From Lysobacter_K sp043738095 (lineage in GTDB: Bacteria; Pseudomonadota; Gammaproteobacteria; Xanthomonadales; Xanthomonadaceae): a stretch of DNA of 64,000 nt. Below the pieces are notes generated by a model that saw only the letters and a program-made list of their open reading frames with translations, did not search any database and had not been told where the DNA came from. The DNA lies in assembly GCA_043738095.1 (NCBI GenBank), contig JAYSZI010000044.1:29200-93199 (forward strand), in the 5' to 3' direction. The first letter of the stretch is position 1; every line of letters starts with the position of its first letter. Below, piece after piece: positions 1-9,454 of the stretch. The translations under genes and the position numbers were made by a program.

Positions 1-1
1 G

Positions 2-499
2 GCCGGCGCGGTGTCGCGCTTCATGCAGTCGCTGGGTCGCAACTATGTTGGGATGTTCAACGCCCGCCATCGACGCACTGGGACCTTGTGGGAAGGCCGC
101 TACAAATCCTGCCTGGTCGATGCCGAGGACTATCTGCTCACGTGCTATCGCTACATCGAGCTCAATCCCGTGCGTGCGCGGATGGTGGAAAGTCCGGAGC
201 AATACCCCTGGTCCAGCTGCGCCTCCAACGCACTCGGACGCACTGACCCATTGCTCACTCCTCACCCGAGCTACCAAGCACTAGGGCCGGATCAGCCGAG
301 TCGCTCACAGGCCTATCAAGCCATCGTCCGCGAAGCGCTGAGCGAGGAAATGGTGCAGGAAATCAGGCTCTACCTGCAGCAGCAGCGAGCCTTGGGCAGG
401 GATGGCTTCCACAGCATGGTGGAAGCAAAGACCAAGCGGTTTGCTGGAACTCGCCCCGCGCATCGACCGTTTAAAGGTCGATCATTACTGGGTAAGTGA
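2..499 (+). CDS. REP-associated tyrosine transposase (RAYT), 5' truncated by window edge
   Basis: The reading frame is open to the left edge, so the N-terminus lies outside the window, including the HUH metal-binding motif expected in the Y1 transposase family. The visible part carries the family's C-terminal core: RTGTLWEGRYKS, then YLLTCYRYIELNPVRA and YPWSS, about 165 residues in all. Members of this family are single-stranded DNA transposases thought to move or maintain short palindromic REP repeats. Two 28-bp direct repeats follow directly, the first overlapping the 3' end of the gene, which fits that role. Strong motif match; activity cannot be judged because the catalytic His residues are not in view. 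Confidence 0.88.
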   Translation, partial: AGAVSRFMQSLGRNYVGMFNARHRRTGTLWEGRYKSCLVDAEDYLLTCYRYIELNPVRARMVESPEQYPWSSCASNALGRTDPLLTPHPSYQALGPDQPSRSQAYQAIVREALSEEMVQEIRLYLQQQRALGRDGFHSMVEAKTKRFAGTRPAHRPFKGRSLLGK

Positions 500-555
500 A
501 CCTGACCCCGTTGTTGGCGGCTGTTGCGGGTAAGTGAACCTGACCCCGTTGTTGG
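490..555. repeat. Two 28-bp direct repeats at the 3' end of the RAYT gene
   Basis: The same 28 bases, beginning GGGTAAGTGAACCTGACCCC, occur at 490-517 and 528-555, 38 bp apart. The first copy overlaps the transposase stop codon. Short repeats at the borders of RAYT genes are usually the REP sequences that the enzyme recognises; that role is inferred here. Confidence 0.8.
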
Positions 556-623
556 TGGAATGAGCATTCCGACGCTGTTGATGCTGAAATCGCCGGCATC
601 AGCGCAAGTTGTTCAGATGATCC

Positions 624-3600
624 CTAGCGTGCGTTAGGTCCGCCGACGTCGCGCTTAGTAGCCCAGCGCCGAAGCAGACGGGCGCTCGCCCGATGCTCCG
701 CACCCATCCCTTGTTTCTTGTATCGCTTGGCGACATACATTCGTGACTTGGCATCCATCAGGGGAAGTGCCCCGACGAGCGCAGCCCTCAACCTGGTCTT
801 ATCAATCCCCAAATAGCGGCCGTCGTCCAATGCTCTCAGATGCTCCAACAGAAGCGGCACCGCATGACTGGCGTCAGCACGAGGCATTCGCGACAAGAAA
901 CGTTTTAGCGTGGTCCAACGCTCCGCCGAATCAAGCCTCAATGCAGCCTCAACTACGTACGTCGGGAACGTAATCCAGTTCCAACCCAAGCCGATCAATG
1001 CTGAAAGCCAGCGCGTGGCATCAGCGCTGCCGATCCAACCGCGGACGGCCGCATGCGCGATCAAACGATGCAGCGATGCTGATTTGGCTTCGAAGACTTG
1101 GCTGGCAAAAGCCCGCACCATTTCCTCTTCGGAAATGAGCGTATAGCCGCGATCTCGCGCAACGTTGAAACCGGTCGCAGTCTCAGATCCGAGCATGGGC
1201 AGCACTTGCACCATGGCACTCGAAACCTCTACCGCGGGAGCGTCCACTACATCGAAGTGGTCCCGAATGAGCGACCGCAATGAGCGCCAAAACGCCAATG
1301 TCGCAACGCGATGTTCAATCCCGTACTCGGTTAGGATTAACTCTCCACGGTCATCCAAGCGCATGTGGCCCGCTGCCCGGCGTCCTTCGCGCTCCACCAT
1401 GTACCAGTCCAACAATGTCGCAACGGCTTGCTTTGTAATTACAGGCCGGCGAGAGAGTCTTCGTGGAAGCGCCTCTGCCCCGATCGTAACAAGCAGCAAA
1501 AGAGTAACTGGATCAAAAACCCATCCTGTCGTTTGCGAGAGGACCTCATCCTCTACTTCCAGAACCGGCGTAGTGCCACAGTGGGCGCTTGGAACCCACG
1601 TGCCACTCTCAAATAGGAACTCCCTTGGGGAGGTCTTGTAACCTCGCGCCAACACTGCGATCGGAAGCTTCTGCTCCGTCGCGACACGCATGCCGGTCGA
1701 AACTGACTCATGTCGCTCAGTTAGCTTGACCTTCATCTCCTCAAGCTGATCGCTAATAGATCCCGAGATCGGCTCTACTCCAGTGACTTCGGGCGAGCTC
1801 ACACCGATCTGTTTGAGCGCTTCTTGGAAAACGAAATCCTCGGCTCCACTCACAGATATGACAACGGCATCTTGGCCGGCAAACGGCGACGAACTGAGCT
1901 TCACAATCTCCCCGACACCAGCGCCGATGAGTTCACTCACCCAGCCGTGGCTTGCTGCATCGTACGAGCGAATTCCGGGTAGCGGCGACTCCTTCTTCTC
2001 CGACAAGTAACACTGCTCGTCCAGGACTTCGCCAATCCTCAGATGCGCTATTGAACCGAAACGCACCCGCCTATCGGTTACGAGCCGGCGATGCAGGCCG
2101 AGCGAGAAAAACGTGGATGCGTTCTCGGGAGTGAGAAAGCCACGGCGCAACATCGCTAGAACTTCGTCATCCTGCCCGTCGACCCCGAGCAATGCACGAA
2201 CTTGCATTACACGAAGGTAGTCCTCGGCACTCTCCATTGATGGCGACGGAATCGTTCCCAGGATCTTTCTCGCGCGACGTTTGAATCCGAGAGCAAAACC
2301 CAGCCGTGCCCAATTCAACAGTAGTAGCGTTGACGCAGTGCCCCCACGAACTGCATCGTCCAATAGTTCGAATGCCTGATTCCGATCGCCTGCCTCGAAC
2401 AGGGCCTCCGCGTACGACAGAAGCGCACTTGAACTCTCAGGTTCGGAATCCATGAGTAGTCGGCGAAGGTGAACGGCCCCTTCGAAGTCAAGCGTTTTCA
2501 GCTTCAGGTTCGCCAAGACTCCAGCAGCATCAGCATCCTTGATGCCGCCATCTTTGAGCGCTATGGCTCCAAGTCGCCCATTCCAATGTGCGAGAACCTC
2601 GACAAAGCCCCGGCGACTAACGAGTGATGCGATGGTGAGCAGTTGTTCGTCGCTCAGAGTGGTCGTATCTAGGGCACCTACAAGCCTCTTTAGCTCACCC
2701 TGCTGCTCTCGCGAGGCGCTCGCGTACTTAAGAATCAACCATGTCAGGAGAGGCAAGGACTCGGGCAACGCTCTTAGCGTGGCGAGCCCGTCTTCAATTA
2801 CGTCGTCCAGCTCTTCAGCGCGGACCTCCTTGATCCGCAATCGTTCCACGTGCGCCATGGCGATGTCATCTGAACTGGCCTCGGCATCATCAAGAACAGC
2901 ATTCACAAGTGGCAGCGCCTCGTCAGTCCGACCAATAGCTGTCAGGGCGGAAGCGAACACCAAAGTCGAAAGCGGAGCGCATGCATGCTTCCTCACTACG
3001 TCTTCGTCCGGGACGGGCACGCCGTCGTTCGCCGTCAACATGCAGCGCCGAATCCAAAGGGATTCCTGAGCGCCGTCCTCCATCAACGCCCGGTCCCACA
3101 CATCTGCTGCGTCTTGATACCGCTCTACAGCTGCATAGGCCAGTCCAAGATTGTTCCAAGCTGCAATTCGGAACGTAGGCGCTTCAACGTCCCGAGCTCG
3201 CTCCGCGAACTGCTCCAGTTGTTTCACTATTTCGAGGAGGGCCGTTTCCGACGGAATCGCACATGCAAGCGTGAGCCCGAGTGCGTTGGCCAACATATTC
3301 AGTTCGATGCCTAGGCCCAGCGTGGGACGAGTTGTACGCGCCAACTCATACCAGTACGCAGCGCGGCTCCGGTCACCCAGTACAACAGCAGCCTCGGCAA
3401 GCGCTACTGCGACCTTGGAAACATCCGCCAATTGTTCCCCGGCGAATCCTTCAAGCTCGCCCAAATGGGCACCGTCACGCTTCGCCTTTAATCGCACGTA
3501 GCATCCCACTACGTCGGAACGCTCTCCCTCACTGGAAGCGAGCATTGCCGCTTGCAACAAGTCGTCAGCGCGAGAGTCCATGAGCGATTCACTGGCCGAC

Positions 3601-4367
3601 AGTGCCCCAATGGCGAGTACAGCTCCGCTGCGATTCGACCGTAGGAGCTCACGGTCGATCTCAGCCAGGACTCCTTTGTGGTCACCCAACGCGTACAGCG
3701 CGCGTGCGCGAAGCTTCGCGAGCACCGCAGGGGCCGAAGGTCCGAGGAACGAGTTGATTATTTCAAGCGCCTTAAGGGGCATGCCGTTGCTAATCCAGCC
3801 CTCTGCGTCCCGCAGTGGCTGAGGCAACCCGGCGTCACTCTCTGCGGGTAACACATGAACTGGCGACGGCATCGCTGAGCCGTAGAACGCAATACAGATT
3901 TCGCTGAGATCGTCCGCGGACACCGTCAGCTTGAACACGCGTGACTTCAGGGCTTGATTGCTGTCGGTGATCTCAGCCAGATCCTCCAGGAATAGAACCT
4001 GGACACGTGCGTGACCATTGATTGTGGCGAGTCGAGCATGCTCTTGGAGAACCGCACTACGTCGGTTCAACGTGACGATCGTGTATTTCTGCAGCGGAGG
4101 AATGAAGTCGTGCGCACCCTTCAGCTCCTTGTCGAACATCGCGATCGTGAGCGTCTTGTGCAAGTAGGCCTTGGCCTGATATCCGACGTGCCCCACATCC
4201 CGAATGCACGCGTGGACATCGACCCCTTTCTGCGCTTGTCCGGATACGCCAATCCGGCATACCGGCATGGTCACGTCATACATTTCAGTGACGTACGCCA
4301 TCACCCACTCTTCAAGCGTGTCGGCGTCCAGCTCCAATATGAATTTTTCGCACAGACTACTGGCCAT
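624..4367 (-). CDS. Predicted defence effector: PD-(D/E)XK nuclease - TPR - GreA/B-C-like - PIN protein
   Basis: A 1247-residue protein with no signal peptide or membrane segment. Residues 1-140 resemble the Mrr-like nucleases of defence genes: a GQxQxGVDV motif with D50, then YQAK with Q64 and K66, a Q-x-K version of the catalytic core. Residues about 180-760 are helical repeats of TPR type. About 765-850 resembles the C-terminal domain of the transcript-cleavage factors GreA/GreB. About 945-1140 looks like a PIN RNase: an acidic strand at WVFD952, then SEEE near 1079-1082. The same order of TPR, GreA/B-C and PIN is known from predicted biological-conflict proteins. Base composition looks visibly less GC-rich than aceE next door, suggesting transfer. 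Domain calls are by eye; the nuclease is the surest, the GreA/B-C the least sure. Confidence 0.72.
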   Translation of the reverse strand: MASSLCEKFILELDADTLEEWVMAYVTEMYDVTMPVCRIGVSGQAQKGVDVHACIRDVGHVGYQAKAYLHKTLTIAMFDKELKGAHDFIPPLQKYTIVTLNRRSAVLQEHARLATINGHARVQVLFLEDLAEITDSNQALKSRVFKLTVSADDLSEICIAFYGSAMPSPVHVLPAESDAGLPQPLRDAEGWISNGMPLKALEIINSFLGPSAPAVLAKLRARALYALGDHKGVLAEIDRELLRSNRSGAVLAIGALSASESLMDSRADDLLQAAMLASSEGERSDVVGCYVRLKAKRDGAHLGELEGFAGEQLADVSKVAVALAEAAVVLGDRSRAAYWYELARTTRPTLGLGIELNMLANALGLTLACAIPSETALLEIVKQLEQFAERARDVEAPTFRIAAWNNLGLAYAAVERYQDAADVWDRALMEDGAQESLWIRRCMLTANDGVPVPDEDVVRKHACAPLSTLVFASALTAIGRTDEALPLVNAVLDDAEASSDDIAMAHVERLRIKEVRAEELDDVIEDGLATLRALPESLPLLTWLILKYASASREQQGELKRLVGALDTTTLSDEQLLTIASLVSRRGFVEVLAHWNGRLGAIALKDGGIKDADAAGVLANLKLKTLDFEGAVHLRRLLMDSEPESSSALLSYAEALFEAGDRNQAFELLDDAVRGGTASTLLLLNWARLGFALGFKRRARKILGTIPSPSMESAEDYLRVMQVRALLGVDGQDDEVLAMLRRGFLTPENASTFFSLGLHRRLVTDRRVRFGSIAHLRIGEVLDEQCYLSEKKESPLPGIRSYDAASHGWVSELIGAGVGEIVKLSSSPFAGQDAVVISVSGAEDFVFQEALKQIGVSSPEVTGVEPISGSISDQLEEMKVKLTERHESVSTGMRVATEQKLPIAVLARGYKTSPREFLFESGTWVPSAHCGTTPVLEVEDEVLSQTTGWVFDPVTLLLLVTIGAEALPRRLSRRPVITKQAVATLLDWYMVEREGRRAAGHMRLDDRGELILTEYGIEHRVATLAFWRSLRSLIRDHFDVVDAPAVEVSSAMVQVLPMLGSETATGFNVARDRGYTLISEEEMVRAFASQVFEAKSASLHRLIAHAAVRGWIGSADATRWLSALIGLGWNWITFPTYVVEAALRLDSAERWTTLKRFLSRMPRADASHAVPLLLEHLRALDDGRYLGIDKTRLRAALVGALPLMDAKSRMYVAKRYKKQGMGAEHRASARLLRRWATKRDVGGPNAR

Positions 4368-4518
4368 GGTGCCCTAGCGTTTTCGGTCGGCAATGCTCGT
4401 ATTAGGGCATCCAATCTACCGTTGGCAATAGCAATTTCTCCGTGGTTGGCCTTCTCAGCAGCCCATGGGGGAAAAGTGAGCGGACAACGCGCCGACCCAA
4501 GAGTGCTCGGAGAAGCGC

Positions 4519-4553
4519 AAAAAAAAGAACCCCGAGGTTTCCTTCGGGGTTCT
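4519..4553 (-). terminator. Rho-independent terminator downstream of aceE
   Basis: A perfect 10-bp stem (AGAACCCCGA with TCGGGGTTCT) and an 8-nt loop is followed, on the minus strand, by a run of eight T. It would end transcripts coming through aceE and the tRNA-like fragment before they reach the nuclease-PIN gene. Confidence 0.9.
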
Positions 4554-4630
4554 GGGTGTACTAGCGCGGTGTACTAGAACAACGTAACCGGCAATTGGTA
4601 ACCAATTGATTTTAAAGGATTAGGTAGTAG

Positions 4631-4684
4631 TGCCGGGAACTAGCGATCGAACCTACGACCTACGCATTACGAACGCGTAGATCG
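4631..4684 (-). other. tRNA-Thr(CGT)-like 3' half, probable attachment-site remnant
   Basis: On the minus strand this reads as an anticodon arm (ACGCG - TTCGTAA - TGCGT, anticodon CGT), a variable region AGGTC, a decayed T-arm containing GGTTCGATC, and an acceptor end TTCCCGGCA. There is no matching 5' half: the D-arm position is occupied by the 3' end of aceE. The T-stem does not pair well and CCA is not encoded, so it is not a working tRNA. A 3' tRNA fragment at the edge of an accessory block is the usual trace of integrase-mediated insertion. No integrase is in the window. Confidence 0.6.
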
Positions 4685-4688
4685 CGAT

Positions 4689-7388
4689 TCAAACCCCAAG
4701 CGGATTCGGCTTCCCCGCATCGATCCTGTACTGCTTGATAGCCCGAGCCACATCCTTGCCCGTCATCTTCCCTTCCGCCGCGAGCGCCGCGATCGCCGCG
4801 TGCGCGATATGGAAGCGGTCCACCTCGAAGTGCCTCCGCAAATTCGCGCGCGTATCCGAACGCCCAAACCCATCGGTACCGAGCACCGTGTAACGCATCG
4901 GCACGTAAGCGCGGATCTGCTCGGCGTAGGTGCGCACGTAGTCGGTGGCGACGATCGCGGGGCCCTGGCGGCCTTCGAGCAGTTGGGTCACGTACGGCTG
5001 GCGCGGCTTGGCTTCGGGGTGCAGGCGGTTGTGGCGTTCGACGTCCTGGCCGTCGCGGGCGAGCTCGTTGAAGCTTGGGCAGCTCCAGATGTCGGCGCTG
5101 ATGCCGAAATCCTTGTCGAGTAGTTCGGCCGCGGCGATCGCTTCGCGCAGGATCGTGCCGCTGCCGAGCAGCTGCACGCGCAGGTCGGCCTTCTTCGCCT
5201 TGCCCGCATCCTTCAACAAATACATGCCCTTGATGATGCCGTCGGCCGCGCCTTCGGGCATGTCCGGGTGGGCATAGTTCTCGTTCATCAGGGTGATATA
5301 GAAATATTCGTCGCGCTGCTCGGCGAGCATGCGCTGCATGCCGTACTGCAGGATCACCACGACCTCGAAGCTGAAGGTGGGGTCATAGCTGCGGCAGTTC
5401 GGGATCAGCCCGGCCTGGACCATGCTGTGGCCGTCTTCGTGCTGCAGGCCCTCGCCGTTGAGCGTGGTGCGGCCCGCGGTGGCACCCAACAGGAAACCGC
5501 GCGCGCGCATGTCGGCGGCCTGCCAGGCGCTGTCGCCGATGCGCTGGAAACCGAACATCGAGTAGTAGATGTAGAACGGCAGCATCTGCAGGTCGTTGCT
5601 GCTGTAGCTGGTGGCCGCAGCCATCCACGACGAGAACGCGCCGCACTCGGTGATGCCTTCCTCAAGCACCTGCCCGGCGGTGTCCTCGCGGTAGTACATG
5701 AGCTGGTCGCGATCGACCGGCTTGTACTTCTGGCCGTGCGGCGAGTAGATGCCGAGCTGGCGGAACAGGCCTTCCATGCCGAACGTGCGCGCCTCGTCGG
5801 CGACGATCGGGACCACGCGCGGGCCGACCTGCTTGTCGCGCAGGGTGATGTTGAGCGCCTGCACGAACGCCATGGTGGTGCTGATCTCGCGCTCGCCGCT
5901 GGTCTTGAGCAGGCGCTCGTAGGTGGCCAGCGCGGGCGCGTCCAGCGACTGTGTGGACTTCTGCCGGCGCTGCGGCAGGAAGCCGCCGAGCGCCTGGCGG
6001 CGCGCGAGCAGGTATTGCACTTCCGGCGAGTCCTTGCCCGGGTGGTAGAACGGCACCGCGCCATCGGCGAGTTGCGCGTCGGTGACCGGGATGTTGAAGC
6101 GGTCGCGGAACAGACGCACGTCGGCGTCTTCCATCTTCTTGGTGCCGTGGGTCGGATTGAGCGCCTCGCCGGCGCTGCCCATGCCGTAGCCCTTGACGGT
6201 CTTGGCCAGCACCACCGACGGCATGCCCGTGGTTTTCACCGCGCGGTCGTAGGCGGCGTAGACCTTGTGCGGGTCGTGGCCGCCGCGGTTGAGGCGCCAG
6301 ATGTCGTCATCGGACATGTTCGCGACGAGCGCGGCGGTTTCGGGGTATTTGCCGAAGAAGTTGTCGCGCGTGTATTTGCCGCCGAACGCCTTGCAGTTCT
6401 GGTATTCGCCGTCGACGGTTTCCATCATCAGCTGGCGCAGCTTGCCGGTGGTGTCGCGCGCGAGCAGCGGGTCCCAGTAGCTGCCCCAGACGGTCTTGAT
6501 CACGTTCCAACCGGCGCCGCGGAAGTTGCCTTCGAGCTCCTGGATGATCTTGCCGTTGCCGCGCACCGGACCGTCGAGGCGCTGCAGGTTGCAGTTGACG
6601 ACGAAGATGAGGTTGTCGAGGCCTTCGCGCCCGGCGACCGAGATCGCGCCGAGCGATTCGGGCTCGTCGGTTTCGCCGTCGCCAAGGAAGCACCAGACCT
6701 TGCGGTCGGTCTTGGGCATCAGGCCGCGGCCTTCGAGGTACTTCCAGTTGCGTGCCTGGTAGATCGCGGCGATCGGGCCCAGGCCCATCGACACGGTCGG
6801 GGTCTGCCAGTAGTCGGGCATCAGCCACGGGTGTGGGTAGGAACTGAGCCCCCGGCCGTCGACTTCCATGCGGAAGTGGTCGAGCTGGGATTCGCTGATG
6901 CGGCCTTCGAGGAACGAGCGCGCGTAGATGCCGGGCGAGCTGTGGCCTTGGATGTAGAGCAGGTCGCCGGGGTGGTCGGCGCTGGGCGCGCGCCAGAAGT
7001 GGTTGAAGCCGACGTCGTACAGGGTCGCGCCGGAGGCGAAGCTGGCGATGTGGCCGCCGAGGTCGCCGGGCTTGCGGTTCGCGCGCACCACCATCGCCAG
7101 CGCGTTCCAGCGGATGATCGAGCGGATGCGCCACTCCATCGCCGCGTCGCCGGGGCTCTTGGCCTCCAGCTGCGGCGGGATGGTGTTGATGTATTCGGTG
7201 GTCGGTGAGAACGGCAGGTGGGCGCCGGCGCGGCGGGTCACCTCGACCATGCCTTCGAGCAACTGGTGGGCGCGCTGCGCGCCGTCGCGGGCGATGACCG
7301 CCTGCACGGACTCGACCCACTCCTGGGTTTCGGCGGGATCGGGATCGTCGTGCAGAAGGTCGGTGATCGCGGCGTTGCTCGGATTCAT
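4689..7388 (-). CDS. aceE: Pyruvate dehydrogenase E1 component, homodimeric type
   Basis: The 899-residue protein is close in length to the E. coli enzyme (887). It decarboxylates pyruvate with thiamine diphosphate and passes the acetyl group to the lipoyl arm of E2, feeding acetyl-CoA into the TCA cycle. The ThDP/Mg motif runs from GDG (236-238) to NCN (265-267). HS at 149-150 and the YPHPWLMPDYWQTPT segment (184-198) are typical of this family. The genes for E2 and E3 are not adjacent. The C-terminus is intact although the stop codon abuts a tRNA-like fragment. It is divergent from the histidine kinase gene, with 254 bp between the two starts. Confidence 0.97.
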   Translation of the reverse strand: MNPSNAAITDLLHDDPDPAETQEWVESVQAVIARDGAQRAHQLLEGMVEVTRRAGAHLPFSPTTEYINTIPPQLEAKSPGDAAMEWRIRSIIRWNALAMVVRANRKPGDLGGHIASFASGATLYDVGFNHFWRAPSADHPGDLLYIQGHSSPGIYARSFLEGRISESQLDHFRMEVDGRGLSSYPHPWLMPDYWQTPTVSMGLGPIAAIYQARNWKYLEGRGLMPKTDRKVWCFLGDGETDEPESLGAISVAGREGLDNLIFVVNCNLQRLDGPVRGNGKIIQELEGNFRGAGWNVIKTVWGSYWDPLLARDTTGKLRQLMMETVDGEYQNCKAFGGKYTRDNFFGKYPETAALVANMSDDDIWRLNRGGHDPHKVYAAYDRAVKTTGMPSVVLAKTVKGYGMGSAGEALNPTHGTKKMEDADVRLFRDRFNIPVTDAQLADGAVPFYHPGKDSPEVQYLLARRQALGGFLPQRRQKSTQSLDAPALATYERLLKTSGEREISTTMAFVQALNITLRDKQVGPRVVPIVADEARTFGMEGLFRQLGIYSPHGQKYKPVDRDQLMYYREDTAGQVLEEGITECGAFSSWMAAATSYSSNDLQMLPFYIYYSMFGFQRIGDSAWQAADMRARGFLLGATAGRTTLNGEGLQHEDGHSMVQAGLIPNCRSYDPTFSFEVVVILQYGMQRMLAEQRDEYFYITLMNENYAHPDMPEGAADGIIKGMYLLKDAGKAKKADLRVQLLGSGTILREAIAAAELLDKDFGISADIWSCPSFNELARDGQDVERHNRLHPEAKPRQPYVTQLLEGRQGPAIVATDYVRTYAEQIRAYVPMRYTVLGTDGFGRSDTRANLRRHFEVDRFHIAHAAIAALAAEGKMTGKDVARAIKQYRIDAGKPNPLGV

Positions 7389-7642
7389 GCGTCTCGCGGC
7401 CCCGTGGCCGCGCCTCGTGGGGGCTGGCGGATTAGAGCCGAGATACTAACAGGCCGGGTTTGACCTCCAGCACAGCTGAATGGGCGAAATGGGCCGAATG
7501 GTTGAACACTTTGCCTACTGCGACGGGCCCAGCGGTTGCGACCCCTGCGCGCAGCGGCGATGATCCCGGACCGGGAATTGAAGGGCGCACGCCGTGCCCT
7601 GTGTTCGTGGCCCGCCGCTGGCGGCACCGAGCGTTGCAGGTC

Positions 7643-9454
7643 ATGTCGCCAACCCCCGCACTGGATTCCGTTTCGCCCTGGCGCGTGCCGCTGCTGGTCC
7701 TGGCGGTGGTGCTGATCGTGGTGGCGCCTTTCATGCTGTTGCGGGTCGCGACCCAGCGCACGCTCGACGCGTCCGACCTGGTCGCCCGCACTCGCGCGGT
7801 GGAAGCCGCGGTGCATGCGCTGCTGTACGACCTGCGCGACCGCGAACTGGGCGCGCTCGCCTTGGGCAATGGTATCGACACGCCATCTTTGCGCCGACGC
7901 ATCGCCGAGAGCAGCCGCGAGATCCCGGCCGGCATCGAGCGCATCACCCGCCTGACCCGCGATCACCCCGAGCAGCAGGTGCGCATCGGCATGCTGCGCG
8001 CGAACATCGAGCACCGCGATGCGCTGGTCGACCGCATCCTCGCGGCCAAGCCCGGGGCGGCGTCGACCCACGACGACCTGCTGACGATGACGACGCGGTT
8101 CCCGAGCCGCGACCTCGCCACCCAGATCGTCGCGTCCGAGCAGCAGCTGCTGACCCGGCGCATCGCCGATGCCGACCGCTTGCGGCGCCTGACCCAGGCA
8201 CTGACGTGGGGCTCCATGCTGGCCCAGTTGCTGCTGCTGACGCTGGTGATCTATTTCTCGCGCCGCCAGTTGGCCCAACGCCAGCGCGCCGAGCGCGTCG
8301 CTCGCCAAGCCAGCGCGCGTGCGCAGTCGATTTTGCAGACGGTGCGCGAGCCGATCGTGCTGGCCGATGCGCAACTGCGGGTGGTGCTGCACAACGCTGC
8401 GTTCTCCGATCTGTATGGCGTCGACTACGACCAGTCGCGCGGCGTGCCCCTCGCGGAAATCGGTGGCGGCGCGTGGAACGATGCCGAAACGCTGCAGCGC
8501 CTGAGCAACGTGCTCGCGCGCGACCGCGAGTTGTGGGATTACGAACAGGCCCAGCAGATGGCCGACGGCGTGCACCGCACGATGCTGATCAACGCGCGCA
8601 AGATGCCGCTGCCCGACAGCGACGACCACGTGGTGCTGATCACCGCCAGTGACATCACCGCGCAGAAGACCGCCGAGGGGCGCATCAACGAGCTCAACCG
8701 CCAGCTCGAAGGCAAGATCGATCAGGTGTCAGACGTCAATCGCGAGCTGGAGGCTTTCAGTTATTCGGTCTCGCACGACCTGCGCGCGCCGCTGCGGCAT
8801 ATTTCAGGGTTTGCCGACAAGCTCGGCCGTCAGCTCGGCGACGACGCCGACGAGAAGAGCCGCCACTACTTGGACGTGATCGGCAGCTCGTCCAAGCGCA
8901 TGGCCGCGCTGATCGACGACCTGCTGGTGTATTCGCGCCTGGGCCGCAGCGCGCTGCGGTTGCAGCCGGTCGACGTGCAGTCAGTGGTCGCCGAGACGCG
9001 CGCGATGCTTGATGCCAATGCCCAGTCCGACACGCCCGGCCGGCGCATAGACTGGAATATCGGGACCTTGCCGGTGCTGGTCGCCGACGTAAACATGATG
9101 CGTCAGGTGTGGCTGAACCTGCTGGGCAACGCGGTCAAATACAGCGGCCAACGCGAGCATGCGCAGATTGACGTAGAGCACGAGCGCGGCGACGACGGCA
9201 GCCACCATTTCTGCGTGCGCGACAACGGCGCCGGCTTCGACATGGCGTACGCGGGCAAGCTGTTCGGTGTGTTCCAGCGCCTTCACAAGGCCAGCGAGTA
9301 CGCTGGCACCGGCATCGGCCTGGCGACGGTACGTCGGGTGCTGATGCGGCACGGCGGCCGCGTCTGGGCCGAGTCCGAACCTGACCGGGGAGCGACGTTC
9401 CATTTCACTCTGCCTGCCAACCCCATTGATTCCGCCCCCGAGGCCAAGCCATGA
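7643..9454 (+). CDS. Membrane sensor histidine kinase (CHASE3-like, PAS, HisKA, HATPase)
   Basis: From this start the protein has 603 residues. A longer frame begins at 7460, but the added 61 residues have no domain and precede a clean N-terminal membrane anchor, so ATG 7643 is preferred. Order: membrane helix 14-33; helical periplasmic sensor of CHASE3 type about 40-185; second membrane helix 190-206; PAS about 225-340; coiled-coil linker; HisKA with the phosphoacceptor H378 in SYSVSHDLRAPLRH; HATPase with N-box NLLGNAVKYS, DNGAGFD and GTGIGL. The H-box is of the bacteriophytochrome-like type. Its stop overlaps the next response regulator by 4 bp, so the two are co-translated. The signal sensed is unknown. 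Confidence 0.93.
   Translation: MSPTPALDSVSPWRVPLLVLAVVLIVVAPFMLLRVATQRTLDASDLVARTRAVEAAVHALLYDLRDRELGALALGNGIDTPSLRRRIAESSREIPAGIERITRLTRDHPEQQVRIGMLRANIEHRDALVDRILAAKPGAASTHDDLLTMTTRFPSRDLATQIVASEQQLLTRRIADADRLRRLTQALTWGSMLAQLLLLTLVIYFSRRQLAQRQRAERVARQASARAQSILQTVREPIVLADAQLRVVLHNAAFSDLYGVDYDQSRGVPLAEIGGGAWNDAETLQRLSNVLARDRELWDYEQAQQMADGVHRTMLINARKMPLPDSDDHVVLITASDITAQKTAEGRINELNRQLEGKIDQVSDVNRELEAFSYSVSHDLRAPLRHISGFADKLGRQLGDDADEKSRHYLDVIGSSSKRMAALIDDLLVYSRLGRSALRLQPVDVQSVVAETRAMLDANAQSDTPGRRIDWNIGTLPVLVADVNMMRQVWLNLLGNAVKYSGQREHAQIDVEHERGDDGSHHFCVRDNGAGFDMAYAGKLFGVFQRLHKASEYAGTGIGLATVRRVLMRHGGRVWAESEPDRGATFHFTLPANPIDSAPEAKP

Noticed and set aside
4631..4684. A functional tRNA gene
   Set aside because: Only the 3' half is recognisable, the T-stem does not pair and the D-arm and 5' acceptor are missing.
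5268..7208. 646-residue plus-strand open frame antisense to aceE
   Set aside because: It is a shadow of the GC-rich aceE codons, with low-complexity Val/Ala/Arg sequence and no domain; aceE is intact on the other strand.
7460..7642. Longer start of the histidine kinase
   Set aside because: Sixty-one extra residues with no domain precede a standard N-terminal membrane anchor.
7385..8629. 414-residue minus-strand frame over the histidine kinase
   Set aside because: His/Gln/Arg-rich product of antisense reading with no family match; the kinase domains are clear on the plus strand.
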